64,000 nt of DNA, from NCBI GenBank assembly GCA_016350165.1, contig CP066225.1, positions 2,046,001 through 2,110,000 on the forward strand. The letters run 5' to 3'. The notes below the pieces were generated by a model. It did not search any database. It was not told the origin of the DNA and saw nothing but the letters and a program-made list of their open reading frames with translations. The stretch is from Planctomycetota bacterium. Lineage in GTDB: Bacteria > Planctomycetota > Phycisphaerae > Phycisphaerales > Phycisphaeraceae. Shown here piece by piece: positions 19,732 through 28,584 of the stretch (position 1 is its first letter; the number at the start of each line of letters is the position of its first letter). The position numbers were made by a program, and so were the translations under genes.

Positions 19732-20094
19732 AGCTGATCAAATACATACACGGATATCGACAACTTTGCTGACGCGAAGGAGCGTTTACGATGCAATGCG
19801 ACTGATAGATTTTATGTATGAAGTGAAGCGAGGATGGAAGTAATACGGCGCATGAATAAAGATTTTCGATCTTTTGTTCTCGCGTTAATGATAGGTAGAG
19901 ATCGTTACTAAGAAATAACGCAAAACTATTCGTATTAAGCTTGAACTATTTAGGTTAACTGAGGTTGTGTGATTAACGATATATCAAAAGATGAAAGAGT
20001 TATCAGTTCCTTTTGATTTGCGCTTTGAGCGTGATGCGAGAGATTGAGCTGAGCGATTTTGAATGGGGATGGATTTTCTGAGTGGGACGGATCT

Positions 20095-20199
20095 TCCGGG
20101 GCAAAAGAGATACAACTCTCCCGGCATGCCTGTGTTGTCGAGAATGTGTTGTTTTACTAGAGGCAGTGAAAACTGCACGTGCTATCTCATGGTTAGATA
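20095..20199 (+). promoter_or_regulatory. Possible structured 5' leader of the PilJ-type chemoreceptor
   Basis: Three hairpins can be drawn in series: CCGGG...CCCGG enclosing AGAG...CTCT (about 20096-20124), GCAGT-GAAA-ACTGC with a GNRA loop (about 20163-20176), and CTATCT...AGATAG (about 20182-20200). I tested it by eye against the c-di-GMP-I riboswitch, which often precedes chemoreceptors, and the conserved core is missing. The structure may be chance or a leader of unknown type. Confidence 0.3.
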
Positions 20200-20232
20200 G
20201 TGGTTCGTAACACTAAAGGCATGGAGCGTGGT

Positions 20233-21876
20233 ATGTCTATTCGCTTTCGTTTGATTGGTATTGTTGTTGTTCTTGTGTTGTTGCAGTTGATGACGATTGC
20301 TGGGACGTGGCTTGTGCTGCGTGATCAGAAGGCGGATGGATTGCAGATCAATCTTGCGGGGCGTCAGCGGATGTTAAGTCAGCGTATGACTAAAGAGATG
20401 CTGATGATGGCTGAGGCGAAGAATGCTGAAGCACGAGAAGCTAGCCAAAAGAAGTTGGCGGGGACAATTAATTTGTTTGATAAGACGTTGCGTGCACTGC
20501 TTGATGGTGGCGAGACGTTGAATGGGAAGATGGAATCTTGTGTTATCCCGAAGGCTGAGAATGGGGGTGTGATTGCTGCGTTGGAAGAAGGAAAGGCGAT
20601 GTGGGACCCGATGCTCGCGGCGCTTGATGGATTGAGCCGAGGTGAAGACAAGATTGATAGTGAAGCAGGAATTGCTGCTATTCATGGGCTTTTAACGAAG
20701 AATGTTGATTTATTGAAGGTCATGAATAAAGCAACTGGCGCGTTCCAAAAGGCGAGTGAAGCGAAACAAGCGAAGCTGCATTGGATTCAGGGAGTTGCTC
20801 TAATCAGCGCATTGGGTCTGATGGGATTGGCGTATTGGGTTGTGATGCGGGGTGTGGTGAAGCCGATTGGCGAGGTTGTTGAGAAAATTAAAGATATCGC
20901 AACGGGTAGTGGCAATTTGAGCCAACGCGTTGAGATTCATAGTAAAGATGAGCTGGGTGAACTTGCGATTGCTTTTAATGAACTTGCAAGAAAGTTTGAA
21001 GAAGTGGTGCTGACCGTGAACGATTCTTCATCGGAAGTGGCAGTCGTTGCAAGCGAGATCGCGCAGAGTAGTGAAGAAATGATTGAGGGGATGGACCGTC
21101 AGGGCGAACAGATCATGCAGATCAATCGCGCGATGGACGAGATGACACTTGCGGTGACTGAGGTTGCACAGAAATCATCGGAAGCAGCGGAAAACGCTTC
21201 TGTTTCAGGGGAATATGCAGAAACTGGTGCGAATGTTGTTGGCGAGACTGTTGAAGAAATGGGATCGATTCGCGAGGTCGTTTCGAGTGGTGCGGTAGAT
21301 GTAAAGCACTTGGGTGAAAAGAGTGAACAGATTGGTGAGATTATTGCAGTAATTAATGAGATCGCAGAGCAGACAAATTTGCTTGCTCTGAATGCTGCGA
21401 TTGAAGCGGCGCGTGCGGGTACACATGGTCGCGGTTTTGCGGTGGTTGCTGATGAAGTGAGAAAATTGGCAGACCGAACAACGGTTGCAACGGATGAAAT
21501 TTCGAAATCGATCGAGATGATTCAGCAACAAACGGATAAAGCTGTGCAGCAGATGAATCAGGGGACGGATCGTGTTGAAGCGGGGGTTGAGAAGGCAGGC
21601 GAAGCGGGTGGTAACTTGCAGAAGATTGTTCAAAGTACACATGAAGTAGCAGGGATGATTCAATCGATCGCGGCAGCGGCTGAAGAACAGAGCGCTTCAA
21701 GTGAAGAAGTTGGCAGAAGTGTCGAACTGATCACCGTTGCATCACGCGAGACAGCGGAAGGCGCGAATCTGACGATGGATAGTGTGAGGATTCTATCAGA
21801 GAAAGCGGCGGGGTTACGCGAGACGATCGAGAAATTTGGCTTGCATGCGACAAGACATGAAGAAGAGGCGGCGTGA
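20233..21876 (+). CDS. Methyl-accepting chemotaxis protein with PilJ-type sensor
   Basis: 547 residues from the ATG at 20233, picked because GGAG lies 6 nt upstream; GTG at 20200 and ATG at 20221 are in frame. The first helix is at about 6-26. Directly after it, [18 protein letters not shown] is the hallmark of the type IV pili MCP (PilJ/NarX-like) N-terminal domain. A second helix near 190-210, HAMP, and a signalling domain with [20 protein letters not shown] follow. NarX-like members sense nitrate or nitrite, and others act with twitching motility; the ligand here is unknown. Confidence 0.92.
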   Translation: MSIRFRLIGIVVVLVLLQLMTIAGTWLVLRDQKADGLQINLAGRQRMLSQRMTKEMLMMAEAKNAEAREASQKKLAGTINLFDKTLRALLDGGETLNGKMESCVIPKAENGGVIAALEEGKAMWDPMLAALDGLSRGEDKIDSEAGIAAIHGLLTKNVDLLKVMNKATGAFQKASEAKQAKLHWIQGVALISALGLMGLAYWVVMRGVVKPIGEVVEKIKDIATGSGNLSQRVEIHSKDELGELAIAFNELARKFEEVVLTVNDSSSEVAVVASEIAQSSEEMIEGMDRQGEQIMQINRAMDEMTLAVTEVAQKSSEAAENASVSGEYAETGANVVGETVEEMGSIREVVSSGAVDVKHLGEKSEQIGEIIAVINEIAEQTNLLALNAAIEAARAGTHGRGFAVVADEVRKLADRTTVATDEISKSIEMIQQQTDKAVQQMNQGTDRVEAGVEKAGEAGGNLQKIVQSTHEVAGMIQSIAAAAEEQSASSEEVGRSVELITVASRETAEGANLTMDSVRILSEKAAGLRETIEKFGLHATRHEEEAA

Positions 21877-21900
21877 GCCAACTAATAAATGAATAGACTA

Positions 21901-21926
21901 AAAACGGATGCATGCGCGTCCGTTTT
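21901..21926. terminator. Bidirectional terminator
   Basis: AAAACGGA / TCCGTTTT with T and A runs lies between the convergent chemoreceptor and HD-domain genes, ending 2 bases from the latter's stop. Confidence 0.85.
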
Positions 21927-21927
21927 T

Positions 21928-22593
21928 TTATGTGGCAACGGTGGTGCCTTCCCATTCTTGATGGAATTGTTCGAGATAGGCGAGCATGAAGTCGTGGCGT
22001 TGCTGAGCGATATGCTTTGCGGCTGGTGTGTTGATTCTATCCTTTAAAAGAAGGAGTTTTTCGTAAAAGTGATTAATGGATGAAGAACGTGAGGATTTGT
22101 ATTGCTCGAAGGTGTCGTGTTGAACGGGAGCCTGATCGGGGTGATGGATAGGTGAGTTTTTGGCGCCGCCATAGGCGAAGGTACGAGCGATGCCGATGGC
22201 ACCGAGGGCATCAATGCGATCGGCGTCCTGAACGATTTGTGCTTCGATGGAATCGGGGGTTGTATCGACGTTTGCACCTTTGAATGAGGTTTGAGCAATG
22301 ATATGGAAGAGTTGGTTGATGGTTGTGCGGTCGATGCCGAAGTCGGTCAGTGCTTGACGGAGATCTTGATGGGCATGCTCAATGTCGTCGGTTAGTTTGA
22401 AATCTGCGTAGTCGTGAAGGAGGGATGCGGCTTGGATGAGGAAAAGGTCGCCGCCTTCGAGGGACTGAAGGTGTGTGGCGAGATTGTGAACACGTTTGAT
22501 GTGATAGTAGTCGTGGCCTGTAACATCTTTGGCGTGATGTTGGGCAACGAGTTGATCAATTTGTTCGATATAGTTTTGTTGTTGTGTGGTCAT
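21928..22593 (-). CDS. HD-domain phosphohydrolase (YedJ/YpgQ type)
   Basis: 221 residues. The metal ligands of the HD superfamily are visible in order: GHDYYHIKRV near residue 24, LLHDYAD near residue 58 (the HD dyad), and IVQDADRIDALGAIGIARTFAYGG near residue 120. This order and the DADRIDALGAIGIAR string fit the YedJ/YpgQ branch, some of which hydrolyse nucleoside triphosphates or diphosphates. It is probably in one leftward unit with the TetR gene upstream, 38 bases away. Confidence 0.9.
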   Translation of the reverse strand: MTTQQQNYIEQIDQLVAQHHAKDVTGHDYYHIKRVHNLATHLQSLEGGDLFLIQAASLLHDYADFKLTDDIEHAHQDLRQALTDFGIDRTTINQLFHIIAQTSFKGANVDTTPDSIEAQIVQDADRIDALGAIGIARTFAYGGAKNSPIHHPDQAPVQHDTFEQYKSSRSSSINHFYEKLLLLKDRINTPAAKHIAQQRHDFMLAYLEQFHQEWEGTTVAT

Positions 22594-22631
22594 GGATCTA
22601 ATCGCTGATTAGTTTGCTTGAAAATTCTGAG

Positions 22632-23264
22632 TTAGTCTTCGAGAGACAGAATACCGCCGAGGATAAAGGAAGTGTAGTGATTGGTAAATTTGAGGATTTC
22701 ATTTGGTGTGAATTCCTCTGCATTACAACCCCAAATTCCTTCGTATGCACCGATCATGGTGAAGTGAATGATATCACAAAGTGTTTTAGCGGGGATATTG
22801 GGGATGTCGCCCTCGTCGATGCCACGCTGCATGAGGTCGATGAAGAAAGAATCGAATTCTTTGTCTTTGTGCTCGATCTCTTCACGGACTTCTGGTGAGA
22901 GTTTGGATTTGAAGTTTGGTGAGTGTACGTAGTCATCGATAATACCCATGGTTTGATGGGAGGCCATGTGCTTGAAGCCGAGAGTGATGAGGTCTTTGAT
23001 GATAACGGGGACAGGCCGATTTTGATCAACGTTGACCATTAAGTTGTGGAGGTCGCCGAACTCACGGAGCGAGAGCTTCGCGATGAGGTCGTCTTTTGTG
23101 GAAACGTGTTTGTAGACGGTGCCCTTTGCGATGCCGATGTGGTTGGCGATGGACTCGATGGTGATCTGCTCAAGCGGCGCTTCCTGAAGACACTCAAGGA
23201 GTGCATCAAGAAGATCGTTTTCACGGCGCTGAAACTCACGTTCTTTATAGGTCATTGCGGTCAT
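22632..23264 (-). CDS. TetR/AcrR-family transcriptional regulator
   Basis: 210 residues from the ATG at 23264 (GGAG 7 nt upstream); a TTG six codons earlier is less likely. The N-terminal helix-turn-helix is clear: ALLECLQEAPLEQITIESIANHIGIAKGTVYKHVSTKDDLI. The C-terminal ligand domain is diverged, as usual. Two palindromes at and before its start suggest autorepression. Confidence 0.92.
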   Translation of the reverse strand: MTAMTYKEREFQRRENDLLDALLECLQEAPLEQITIESIANHIGIAKGTVYKHVSTKDDLIAKLSLREFGDLHNLMVNVDQNRPVPVIIKDLITLGFKHMASHQTMGIIDDYVHSPNFKSKLSPEVREEIEHKDKEFDSFFIDLMQRGIDEGDIPNIPAKTLCDIIHFTMIGAYEGIWGCNAEEFTPNEILKFTNHYTSFILGGILSLED

Positions 23265-23272
23265 AATATGAC
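23260..23272. promoter_or_regulatory. Palindrome over the TetR start codon
   Basis: GTCATAATATGAC, symmetric except for the central base, overlaps the start codon of the TetR gene and could be an operator. Confidence 0.4.
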
Positions 23273-23305
23273 TCCGGGACAAGGCTTGTACTTACGGGCA
23301 TATTA

Positions 23306-23318
23306 TGACTGCGAGTCA
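23306..23318. promoter_or_regulatory. Probable TetR-family operator
   Basis: TGACTGCGAGTCA, a perfect 5+5 palindrome with a 3-base centre, about 42 bases upstream of the TetR start. The half-site TGACT is typical of AcrR/TetR regulators of this type. Confidence 0.5.
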
Positions 23319-23379
23319 CTACCAAGTCAAACAATATGTAAGTTTATATATATTAATTAGTTATGATCTATATTATAGA

Positions 23380-24180
23380 CTAATGTTTTGAAAAGGAGGC
23401 TACACGTTCTGTCTGCGAAAAGCCTAAGGAGCGGTATATATCGATGGCGTGATAGTCTTCGTCGGCTTCGATAATGAGGAGTTTGCGTGGATGGTGTTTG
23501 AGAGCAAACTGACAAACGTGGTGAATGAGGGTGGTACAGATTTTTTGACGTCGGTAATCGGGGTGAGTGTCGACTGATTGAAAGCGAGCGAGTGAGTCAG
23601 ACCAGAAGAGGCCGCAGGAGCCGACGAGGGTGTTGTTTTTGTATGCACCGAACCAGACGCCAAGGTTGGCTTGGGTCATGCGATGGTAGTCGGCGATGCG
23701 GTTTTCGATGAAGGGGCGGTATGAGATTGGGTCGTCATCGAAGGGCTCGGCCATTTTGAGTTCGACGAGGTCAAGCCAGTGCTGTTCGGTTGTGAGGGGG
23801 GTTATATCTATCTCTTGATTAGGGTTTGATGGAGGGGTGAGGTTTTGCATAGTGAGGACTGCTGAGGAGTCGTATTCGCAGCCAATGGATTGGAAGTTTG
23901 CGATAATGCCGGGGGTTGCGGGGGCGGCTAAGCCTTGGTTGTCCCAGAGGAAAGTTTGGTGAGTGGAGCGTGGTTGGTCGGCGAAGTGGGTTTGAAAGAT
24001 GGATGGCCAGTCTATGTGAGAGTTAGAGTTTGGGTGATTGTGAAAGAGGATGAGGTTGCCAAAGTGGTAAGTGGGATTATGCGGGGTTTTGATGACGATG
24101 TAATCTTTGTGCGAGAAGATTTGCGAATCGTGTTCGTAGAAGATGAAATCTGATTGATGCCCGAGGGAATAAAGTTTCAT
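23380..24180 (-). CDS. GNAT-family N-acetyltransferase
   Basis: 266 residues. The C-terminal half carries the acetyl-CoA-binding fold: VGSCGLFWSDSLARFQSVDTHPDYRRQKICTTLIHHV has the strand-4 bulge and a diverged Q/RxxGxG/A pyrophosphate loop (RRQKIC), followed by LLIIEADEDYHAIDIYRSLGF. The N-terminal half is unassigned and could be a second degenerate GNAT domain. The substrate is unknown. Confidence 0.82.
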   Translation of the reverse strand: MKLYSLGHQSDFIFYEHDSQIFSHKDYIVIKTPHNPTYHFGNLILFHNHPNSNSHIDWPSIFQTHFADQPRSTHQTFLWDNQGLAAPATPGIIANFQSIGCEYDSSAVLTMQNLTPPSNPNQEIDITPLTTEQHWLDLVELKMAEPFDDDPISYRPFIENRIADYHRMTQANLGVWFGAYKNNTLVGSCGLFWSDSLARFQSVDTHPDYRRQKICTTLIHHVCQFALKHHPRKLLIIEADEDYHAIDIYRSLGFSQTERVASFSKH

Positions 24181-24215
24181 GAAAGTATTGTAGAAAAGAA
24201 CTTGCGGAAAAAGAA

Positions 24216-24239
24216 GCCACGATTCCGGAGAACCGTGGC
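24216..24239 (-). terminator. Terminator after PEP-CTERM gene 1
   Basis: GCCACG / CGTGGC stem followed on the minus strand by a T run, between the PEP-CTERM gene ending at 24273 and the GNAT gene. Confidence 0.75.
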
Positions 24240-24272
24240 ATGACGAAAAAGTTAAATTTGAACAAAATTTTA

Positions 24273-24980
24273 TTAGCGGCGTCTGATGAGTGTGAGCGAT
24301 ACGAGCGAAAGCATCACGAATGAGGCGGGTTCGGGGACGGGGACGATGGCGATGTTTTCGATATAGAGATTTGATGAACCGAAGGAGAGGCTGAGGATTT
24401 CGTTGCCGGGGTTGGTGAGTGTAATGTTGAGTGTGCCGGTGTGTATGTTGCCGATGGAGCTATGGATTGTGTTGGTTAATGTGGCGCCGTTGTGATGCCA
24501 TGGTTGGTGTACGCCTAGGCTTCTGTAGCCAGCACCCAGGCCTGTTTTGAGAAAACGTGGGTAGTTATTGACGTTGTAAAGTGCGCCGTTTTCGATGGGA
24601 ATGCCGGGATCAATTTCGACGTAATCGACGATGACTTGTGCTGGGGGAGCGATGCCATTCTCGACAAAATCGATATAGAGTGATGTGCTATTGAGGAAAA
24701 GTGAGTTGGTGGACATGCCGAAGGATGGTGCGGTGACGGTTGCGCCATCGGTGGGGTAGAGTGTGCCCCAAAAAGTGTTGTAATAGTGGTCGAGACGGAG
24801 GGTGTAACCGCCGGTTGTGAAGGTTGTAACAGGTTGGGTTTGAGGGTGTACAGGCGAGCCGACGAGGGGAATGATGGTTGCGGGTGCAAGATCATCGAAA
24901 GTGATGTTAGCTGCAGTTGCTGTCATGGTGAGCGTAGCGGTTGTGATGAGAAGTGTTGCGAGCTTTGCAAAGATTTTCAT
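24273..24980 (-). CDS. PEP-CTERM secreted protein 1 of the 24-27 kb cluster
   Basis: 235 residues. The signal peptide MKIFAKLATLLITTATLTMTATA is followed by NITFDDLAPATIIPLVG, a beta-rich domain, and the sorting tail VPVPEPASFVMLSLVSLTLIRRR. A GGGAG site precedes the ATG. The protein resembles its neighbour at 25064 in layout (ITFDD near the N-terminus, YIDFxxxGIxP in the middle, a 'FGG/S-LxI-ENI' strand before the tail). This points to local duplication. Confidence 0.9.
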   Translation of the reverse strand: MKIFAKLATLLITTATLTMTATAANITFDDLAPATIIPLVGSPVHPQTQPVTTFTTGGYTLRLDHYYNTFWGTLYPTDGATVTAPSFGMSTNSLFLNSTSLYIDFVENGIAPPAQVIVDYVEIDPGIPIENGALYNVNNYPRFLKTGLGAGYRSLGVHQPWHHNGATLTNTIHSSIGNIHTGTLNITLTNPGNEILSLSFGSSNLYIENIAIVPVPEPASFVMLSLVSLTLIRRR

Positions 24981-25063
24981 TGTTTAGATCTCCCTAAAAC
25001 ATCATGAACGATAAACGTACATGTATAGATTTGACTGTTTGATGATATTGAAATGATGTTTGA

Positions 25064-25744
25064 CTATTTACGACAATTTATGAGTGCTACAGATGCGAGA
25101 GACAGGATTACAAATGAGGTGGGTTCGGGAATTGGTGTGTATGTGATGTTGTCGATGATGAGTTCCTGGCCACCGAATGAGATGGAGTCGATGAGGCCGG
25201 AGAGTGCGGTGAAGGTGAAGGTACCTTCTACGCCGCCGGTGAAAGTAGTGGTGACGCTATTTTTCAGAACGGCGGGGCCGTGTGGGTAAGAAGCGGGGAA
25301 TGAATTTAGTCCTGTACTTGAGACGTTAAGGAAACGCGGGAAGTTATTGACGTTGGCGTGGACGCGACCGCCGAGATATTGATAGTCGAAGGTGACTTCG
25401 GTGACGGGACCGATGCCGCTTGCGAGAAAATCGATGTAGAATTTCGAGTTATTTAGTGAGAGCGCGCTAGGGGAGCCGTTGAATGATGCGACGATCATTG
25501 CGGGGCCGCTTGGGACGATAGCGTTATTTGAGATATCTTGGTGAAAGTCAAGCCACACTTCAATGCCGTCTGAAAAGAGGCTACTTGTTGGGTGCGTATT
25601 TGGGGGTGGAGCGGTGGCTGGCAATAGAAATGAGGAACCACTTAGAACATCATCGAAGGTGATGATGCCTGCACTTGTGATTGGCGAGAATGTGATTGCT
25701 GCACATGCGGCGAGCGCGCATGCGATGGATTTAAAGATGTTCAT
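25064..25744 (-). CDS. PEP-CTERM secreted protein 2
   Basis: 226 residues from the ATG at 25744, which has GAGACGGGAT just upstream and opens a signal peptide (MNIFKSIACALAACAAITFS). It is probably a paralogue of the 24273 product, sharing ITFDDVLSG, FYIDFLASGIGPVTEV and NNFPRFL. The tail is PIPEPTSFVILSLASVAL followed by INCRK: Cys replaces an Arg and the basic end is short, so anchoring or processing might differ. Confidence 0.88.
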   Translation of the reverse strand: MNIFKSIACALAACAAITFSPITSAGIITFDDVLSGSSFLLPATAPPPNTHPTSSLFSDGIEVWLDFHQDISNNAIVPSGPAMIVASFNGSPSALSLNNSKFYIDFLASGIGPVTEVTFDYQYLGGRVHANVNNFPRFLNVSSTGLNSFPASYPHGPAVLKNSVTTTFTGGVEGTFTFTALSGLIDSISFGGQELIIDNITYTPIPEPTSFVILSLASVALINCRK

Positions 25745-25967
25745 ATCCCGTCTCTCTTTAGACCATATATGGTTGAAGTTGTTTGCTTGCGTAGGAGGCA
25801 AGTGTTGAAAGCGATATAGTCGGTCAGATGAATCGCGCGACATGACACAGGCGATGTGAAATGCACGTTAGTGAGAGTAGAGTATTGGAGAGAGTTAAAG
25901 CAAACAATGGGGATGCTATATATTTTTTAAGGAATAGCACTTGTTTTATAGCATTTTTTTCGATGAG

Positions 25968-25999
25968 AAAACCCGCACATTCAATGAATGACGGGTTTT
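25968..25999 (-). terminator. Terminator after PEP-CTERM gene 3
   Basis: AAAACCCG / CGGGTTTT with an inner CATTC / GAATG pairing, 27 bases downstream of the stop at 26026. Confidence 0.8.
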
Positions 26000-26025
26000 G
26001 TTTTGTATTTGATATTAAGAGCTAT

Positions 26026-26604
26026 TTATTTACGGCGACGGATCATTGCAAGTGAGCCGAGTGAAAGAAGCGCGAGTGAAGCAGGTTCGGGGATTGGGAT
26101 GGTGTGTAGTGCTTCGATGGAGTCGATGTCGGTACCTGCAAAAGGTGATGGGGTATGAAATGCGTTATTATCAATGACTTTGACATAACGGAAGGCGGTC
26201 TGGCCTGAAATTGTGACTACTGAGCTGATGTCAAACGATCTGGAGATAGTACCTGAGCCGACGGTGTAGTAGTCAATGTTATTGTGACTGATAAGGAGGG
26301 TATATGGATCGGGGTCACCGATTTCATAGAGTCGGATATCGAAGCCTGTACCATCGATGAGGAGGTTGTCGGTAAATTCGAGGATAACTTCTCCGTTGTT
26401 ACCGAGTGAGAGGTAGCCACCGGCTGCACCGACACCGCCATCAGGGGCGCCGAATGCTTCGATAGGTTCATTGTGCGGTGCAAGTGTGTTACTGCCGGGA
26501 GTAAAGCTGACAAAGTCATCGATGTATGGATCAATAGTGGCAGCAGTTGCAGTGATTTGCAATGAGAACGCAAGAATAGCAATCAAAACACAAGCGAGTT
26601 TCAT
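26026..26604 (-). CDS. PEP-CTERM secreted protein 3
   Basis: 192 residues, with AGGAG before the ATG. Signal peptide to about residue 22, then a compact domain with GAPDGGVGAAGGYLSLGNNG and GTGFDIRLYEIG. This pattern occurs in extracellular proteins that combine a discoidin-like beta sandwich with a sorting tail. The tail is IPIPEPASLALLSLGSLAMIRRRK. It is not obviously a paralogue of proteins 1 and 2. Confidence 0.9.
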   Translation of the reverse strand: MKLACVLIAILAFSLQITATAATIDPYIDDFVSFTPGSNTLAPHNEPIEAFGAPDGGVGAAGGYLSLGNNGEVILEFTDNLLIDGTGFDIRLYEIGDPDPYTLLISHNNIDYYTVGSGTISRSFDISSVVTISGQTAFRYVKVIDNNAFHTPSPFAGTDIDSIEALHTIPIPEPASLALLSLGSLAMIRRRK

Positions 26605-26622
26605 TTTCTTCTCCTAACTTTC

Positions 26623-26637
26623 CTAATCAATGATTAG
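26623..26637. repeat. 15-bp palindromic element CTAATCAATGATTAG (one of about 11)
   Basis: Palindrome upstream of PEP-CTERM gene 3. Similar elements lie between or at the edges of genes at 16580-16594, 22598-22612, 29876-29890, 32881-32895, 38484-38498 (reverse orientation), 60194-60208 and 63783-63797, and inside genes at 35940-35954, 39806-39820 and 54296-54310. The consensus is about CTAAYCRNTGATTAG. Several supply the stop codon of a gene. Confidence 0.7.
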
Positions 26638-26783
26638 AGCATAAATGTACAGTGAATACGAATGGCGTAGTTTGGGGTTTAAGGCAAATGAGTACAAGAG
26701 GGGTATCACTGATATGCGCATAAAAAAGTATGTCATAGCAAATCATTAATGATTTATTCAATATATAAAATTACTGCTAATTA

Positions 26784-27404
26784 TTAGTATCTTTTCAGAA
26801 ACAAGAATGCACCTAACGAGATAAAAGTTAACGATGCGGGTTCGGGTACGGCACGTTCGTAGGTGATGTGATCTATATAGATGCGTGAACCGCCAAAGTT
26901 AAGTTGGGTTATGATGCCAGTGGCGGTTACGGTGGCGTAGTTATTGACGATATTTGCAGGCGTGACGGAGAAGGTGACGCCGTTGTGGCTCATGCCATTA
27001 AAGTTTATGAAGTCGTTGGAGATCAGCAGATTGGGGCCGGGGGCGTTGGCACCGAGATTCACGGTGGCTTTTGCATCAATGATGTGATACCGGAAAGTTA
27101 CTTGTCCGAAGGCGGGGACTCCGTTTGAATCTGCCTTAAGGCGGATATAGTTGTTGGGTTCAAGAAATTTACCGGTGCTGAAAATCGGGTCCGGGTCGTG
27201 AACGTACCCAGTTGCGCTTTGGAATTGAGTTGGCGAAGTGTAGGTGGCAAAGACACTGAGAACGCTGCCACCGGTGAAGAGGGTGCTACCTGACTGATAT
27301 TCGATATCGGGGAAGTTATCAAAATGGATGACATCTGCAGTCAGGTTGATGTGATTGAGTATGATTGCAAAAAGTGCGCAGTAAAGCAGTCGCGGAATAT
27401 TCAT
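26784..27404 (-). CDS. PEP-CTERM secreted protein 4
   Basis: 206 residues from the ATG at 27404 (a GTG at 27440 would add 12). The signal peptide is MNIPRLLYCALFAIILNHINLTA. A VIHFDNFPDIEYQSG opening and an IYIDHITYE strand before the tail recall proteins 1 and 2. The tail AVPEPASLTFISLGAFLFL ends in KRY, with only two basic residues. Confidence 0.85.
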   Translation of the reverse strand: MNIPRLLYCALFAIILNHINLTADVIHFDNFPDIEYQSGSTLFTGGSVLSVFATYTSPTQFQSATGYVHDPDPIFSTGKFLEPNNYIRLKADSNGVPAFGQVTFRYHIIDAKATVNLGANAPGPNLLISNDFINFNGMSHNGVTFSVTPANIVNNYATVTATGIITQLNFGGSRIYIDHITYERAVPEPASLTFISLGAFLFLKRY

Positions 27405-27654
27405 AGTCTGGTCCGTTTGGTATTTGCAATAGGATTGCACGCACAGCGAAATGCTGCAGGTCGGGCAATTTCATGCAAGAGATTTAATGTTTTGACATGA
27501 CACAGGCTTGATACACACAATTTAATAAATCTCACAGTATTGAATTCGAACCTTCGATTCAATGGGGAGTACCCTTGCACGAGTGATTGCAGGCTTTTTT
27601 TGCTGAAAAAATAGATGTTTTGTCAAAACGGTTAGAGGATGGGATAATTAGGCT

Positions 27655-28584
27655 ATGAGTGAAGACATGAATTTACGTAGTTATGATCCCTCCCAGTTAC
27701 TGGGCAATGAGATTCGATTTCGTGATGCGGAAGAGATGATTGGGTTGTTTGAGAAAGCAACGGCTGCTTGCCGTGGGCAGAAGGGGTTGAAGGGTTCGGT
27801 GATTGATGTCGAAGCAAAAAATGGTGCGCGTTTGGTGATGACAGGGGACTTGCATGATAACGGTGAAAATTTACTTCGCATCTTGAAGTATGCAAAGTTG
27901 GATAAGCGGCAGAATGATGTGCTGATATTGCATGAGGTGGTGCATGGTGGGAACTATATGAATGACATGGACATGAGCGTGAGAATGCTTGCTCGTGTTG
28001 CGTGGCTGAAGATACAGTATGGGGATCGGTTGATTGTATTGCAGTCTAACCATGAGTTAGCTCAGCGTAATGGAGAGGGGATTTTGAAGGCTGGGTTGGA
28101 TCAGATTGAAGCTTTCGATTTGGGGTTGGATTATTTATATGGGGAAGAGGATGCGAAGAGAGTCAGGGAAGCGATTGGGAAATATATTGAGGGGCTGCCG
28201 TTAGCGGTGCGGATGGGGAATGGGGTAATGTTGAGCCATTCGTTGCCGGGGCCGAGAAAGATGAAGGAATTTGATCCGGGGATTTTGGAACGTGGTGTAA
28301 CGAAAGCTGATTTAGAACCTAAGGGGAATGCTCACCTGATGGTTTGGGGGAGAAGGCATCGTGATGAACAAATGGCGGAGTTGGGTAAGGCATGGGGTGT
28401 GCATCTGTTTGTTATGGGTCATCAGAATGCAGATATGGGATATGAGGAAGAGGGTGAGATGGGCGTATTTTTAGCGTCTAATCATGAACATGGGGTGCTT
28501 GTGCCGATTGAGATGGACAGGGTCTATGATCAGCAGTCGTTGGTGGAAGGGATTGTGCGGCTAGCTGGGATCAGATTGTCGTAG
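27655..28584 (+). CDS. Calcineurin-like metallophosphoesterase
   Basis: 309 residues. Motifs in order: VMTGDLHDN near residue 63 (GDxH), a diverged second site ILHEVVHGG, LQSNHELAQ near residue 125 (GNHE with Ser for Gly), MLSHSLPGP near residue 194 and FVMGHQNAD near residue 259. Most metal ligands are present, so it may be active, though GDLHDN and SNHE depart from the consensus. The substrate is unknown. The gene stands alone in strongly G-rich sequence (27 G against 6 C in 28141-28200). Confidence 0.82.
   Translation: MSEDMNLRSYDPSQLLGNEIRFRDAEEMIGLFEKATAACRGQKGLKGSVIDVEAKNGARLVMTGDLHDNGENLLRILKYAKLDKRQNDVLILHEVVHGGNYMNDMDMSVRMLARVAWLKIQYGDRLIVLQSNHELAQRNGEGILKAGLDQIEAFDLGLDYLYGEEDAKRVREAIGKYIEGLPLAVRMGNGVMLSHSLPGPRKMKEFDPGILERGVTKADLEPKGNAHLMVWGRRHRDEQMAELGKAWGVHLFVMGHQNADMGYEEEGEMGVFLASNHEHGVLVPIEMDRVYDQQSLVEGIVRLAGIRLS

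Larger units (their letters stand above)
19379..20199. other. Long non-coding region holding flip-associated repeats (locus A)
   Basis: About 820 bases between the divergent sigma factor and PilJ-type chemoreceptor. It contains an inverted repeat pair (19493-19508 and 19716-19731), a further copy at 19571-19583, a block ACTGAAACGAGTTAG at 19651-19665 that is shared with the region at 48.7 kb, and a second inverted pair (TTGGTCC at 19585-19591, GGACCAA at 19628-19634). A small leftward open frame at 19984-20178 looks spurious. No DnaA box of the TTATCCACA type is visible. Confidence 0.7.

Noticed and set aside
19379-19800. A classical chromosomal oriC at the first flip
   Set aside because: No DnaA box cluster (TTATCCACA type) and no dnaA, dnaN, gyrB or parAB genes nearby; a second identical-looking vertex 30 kb away also speaks against the single origin.
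20095-20199. c-di-GMP-I riboswitch before the chemoreceptor
   Set aside because: A short GAGTGGGACG string resembles it, but the CACGCACAGGGCAAACC core and the tetraloop receptor are absent.
27540-27590. tRNA-like GATTCGAACC-like string
   Set aside because: No cloverleaf can be drawn around it.
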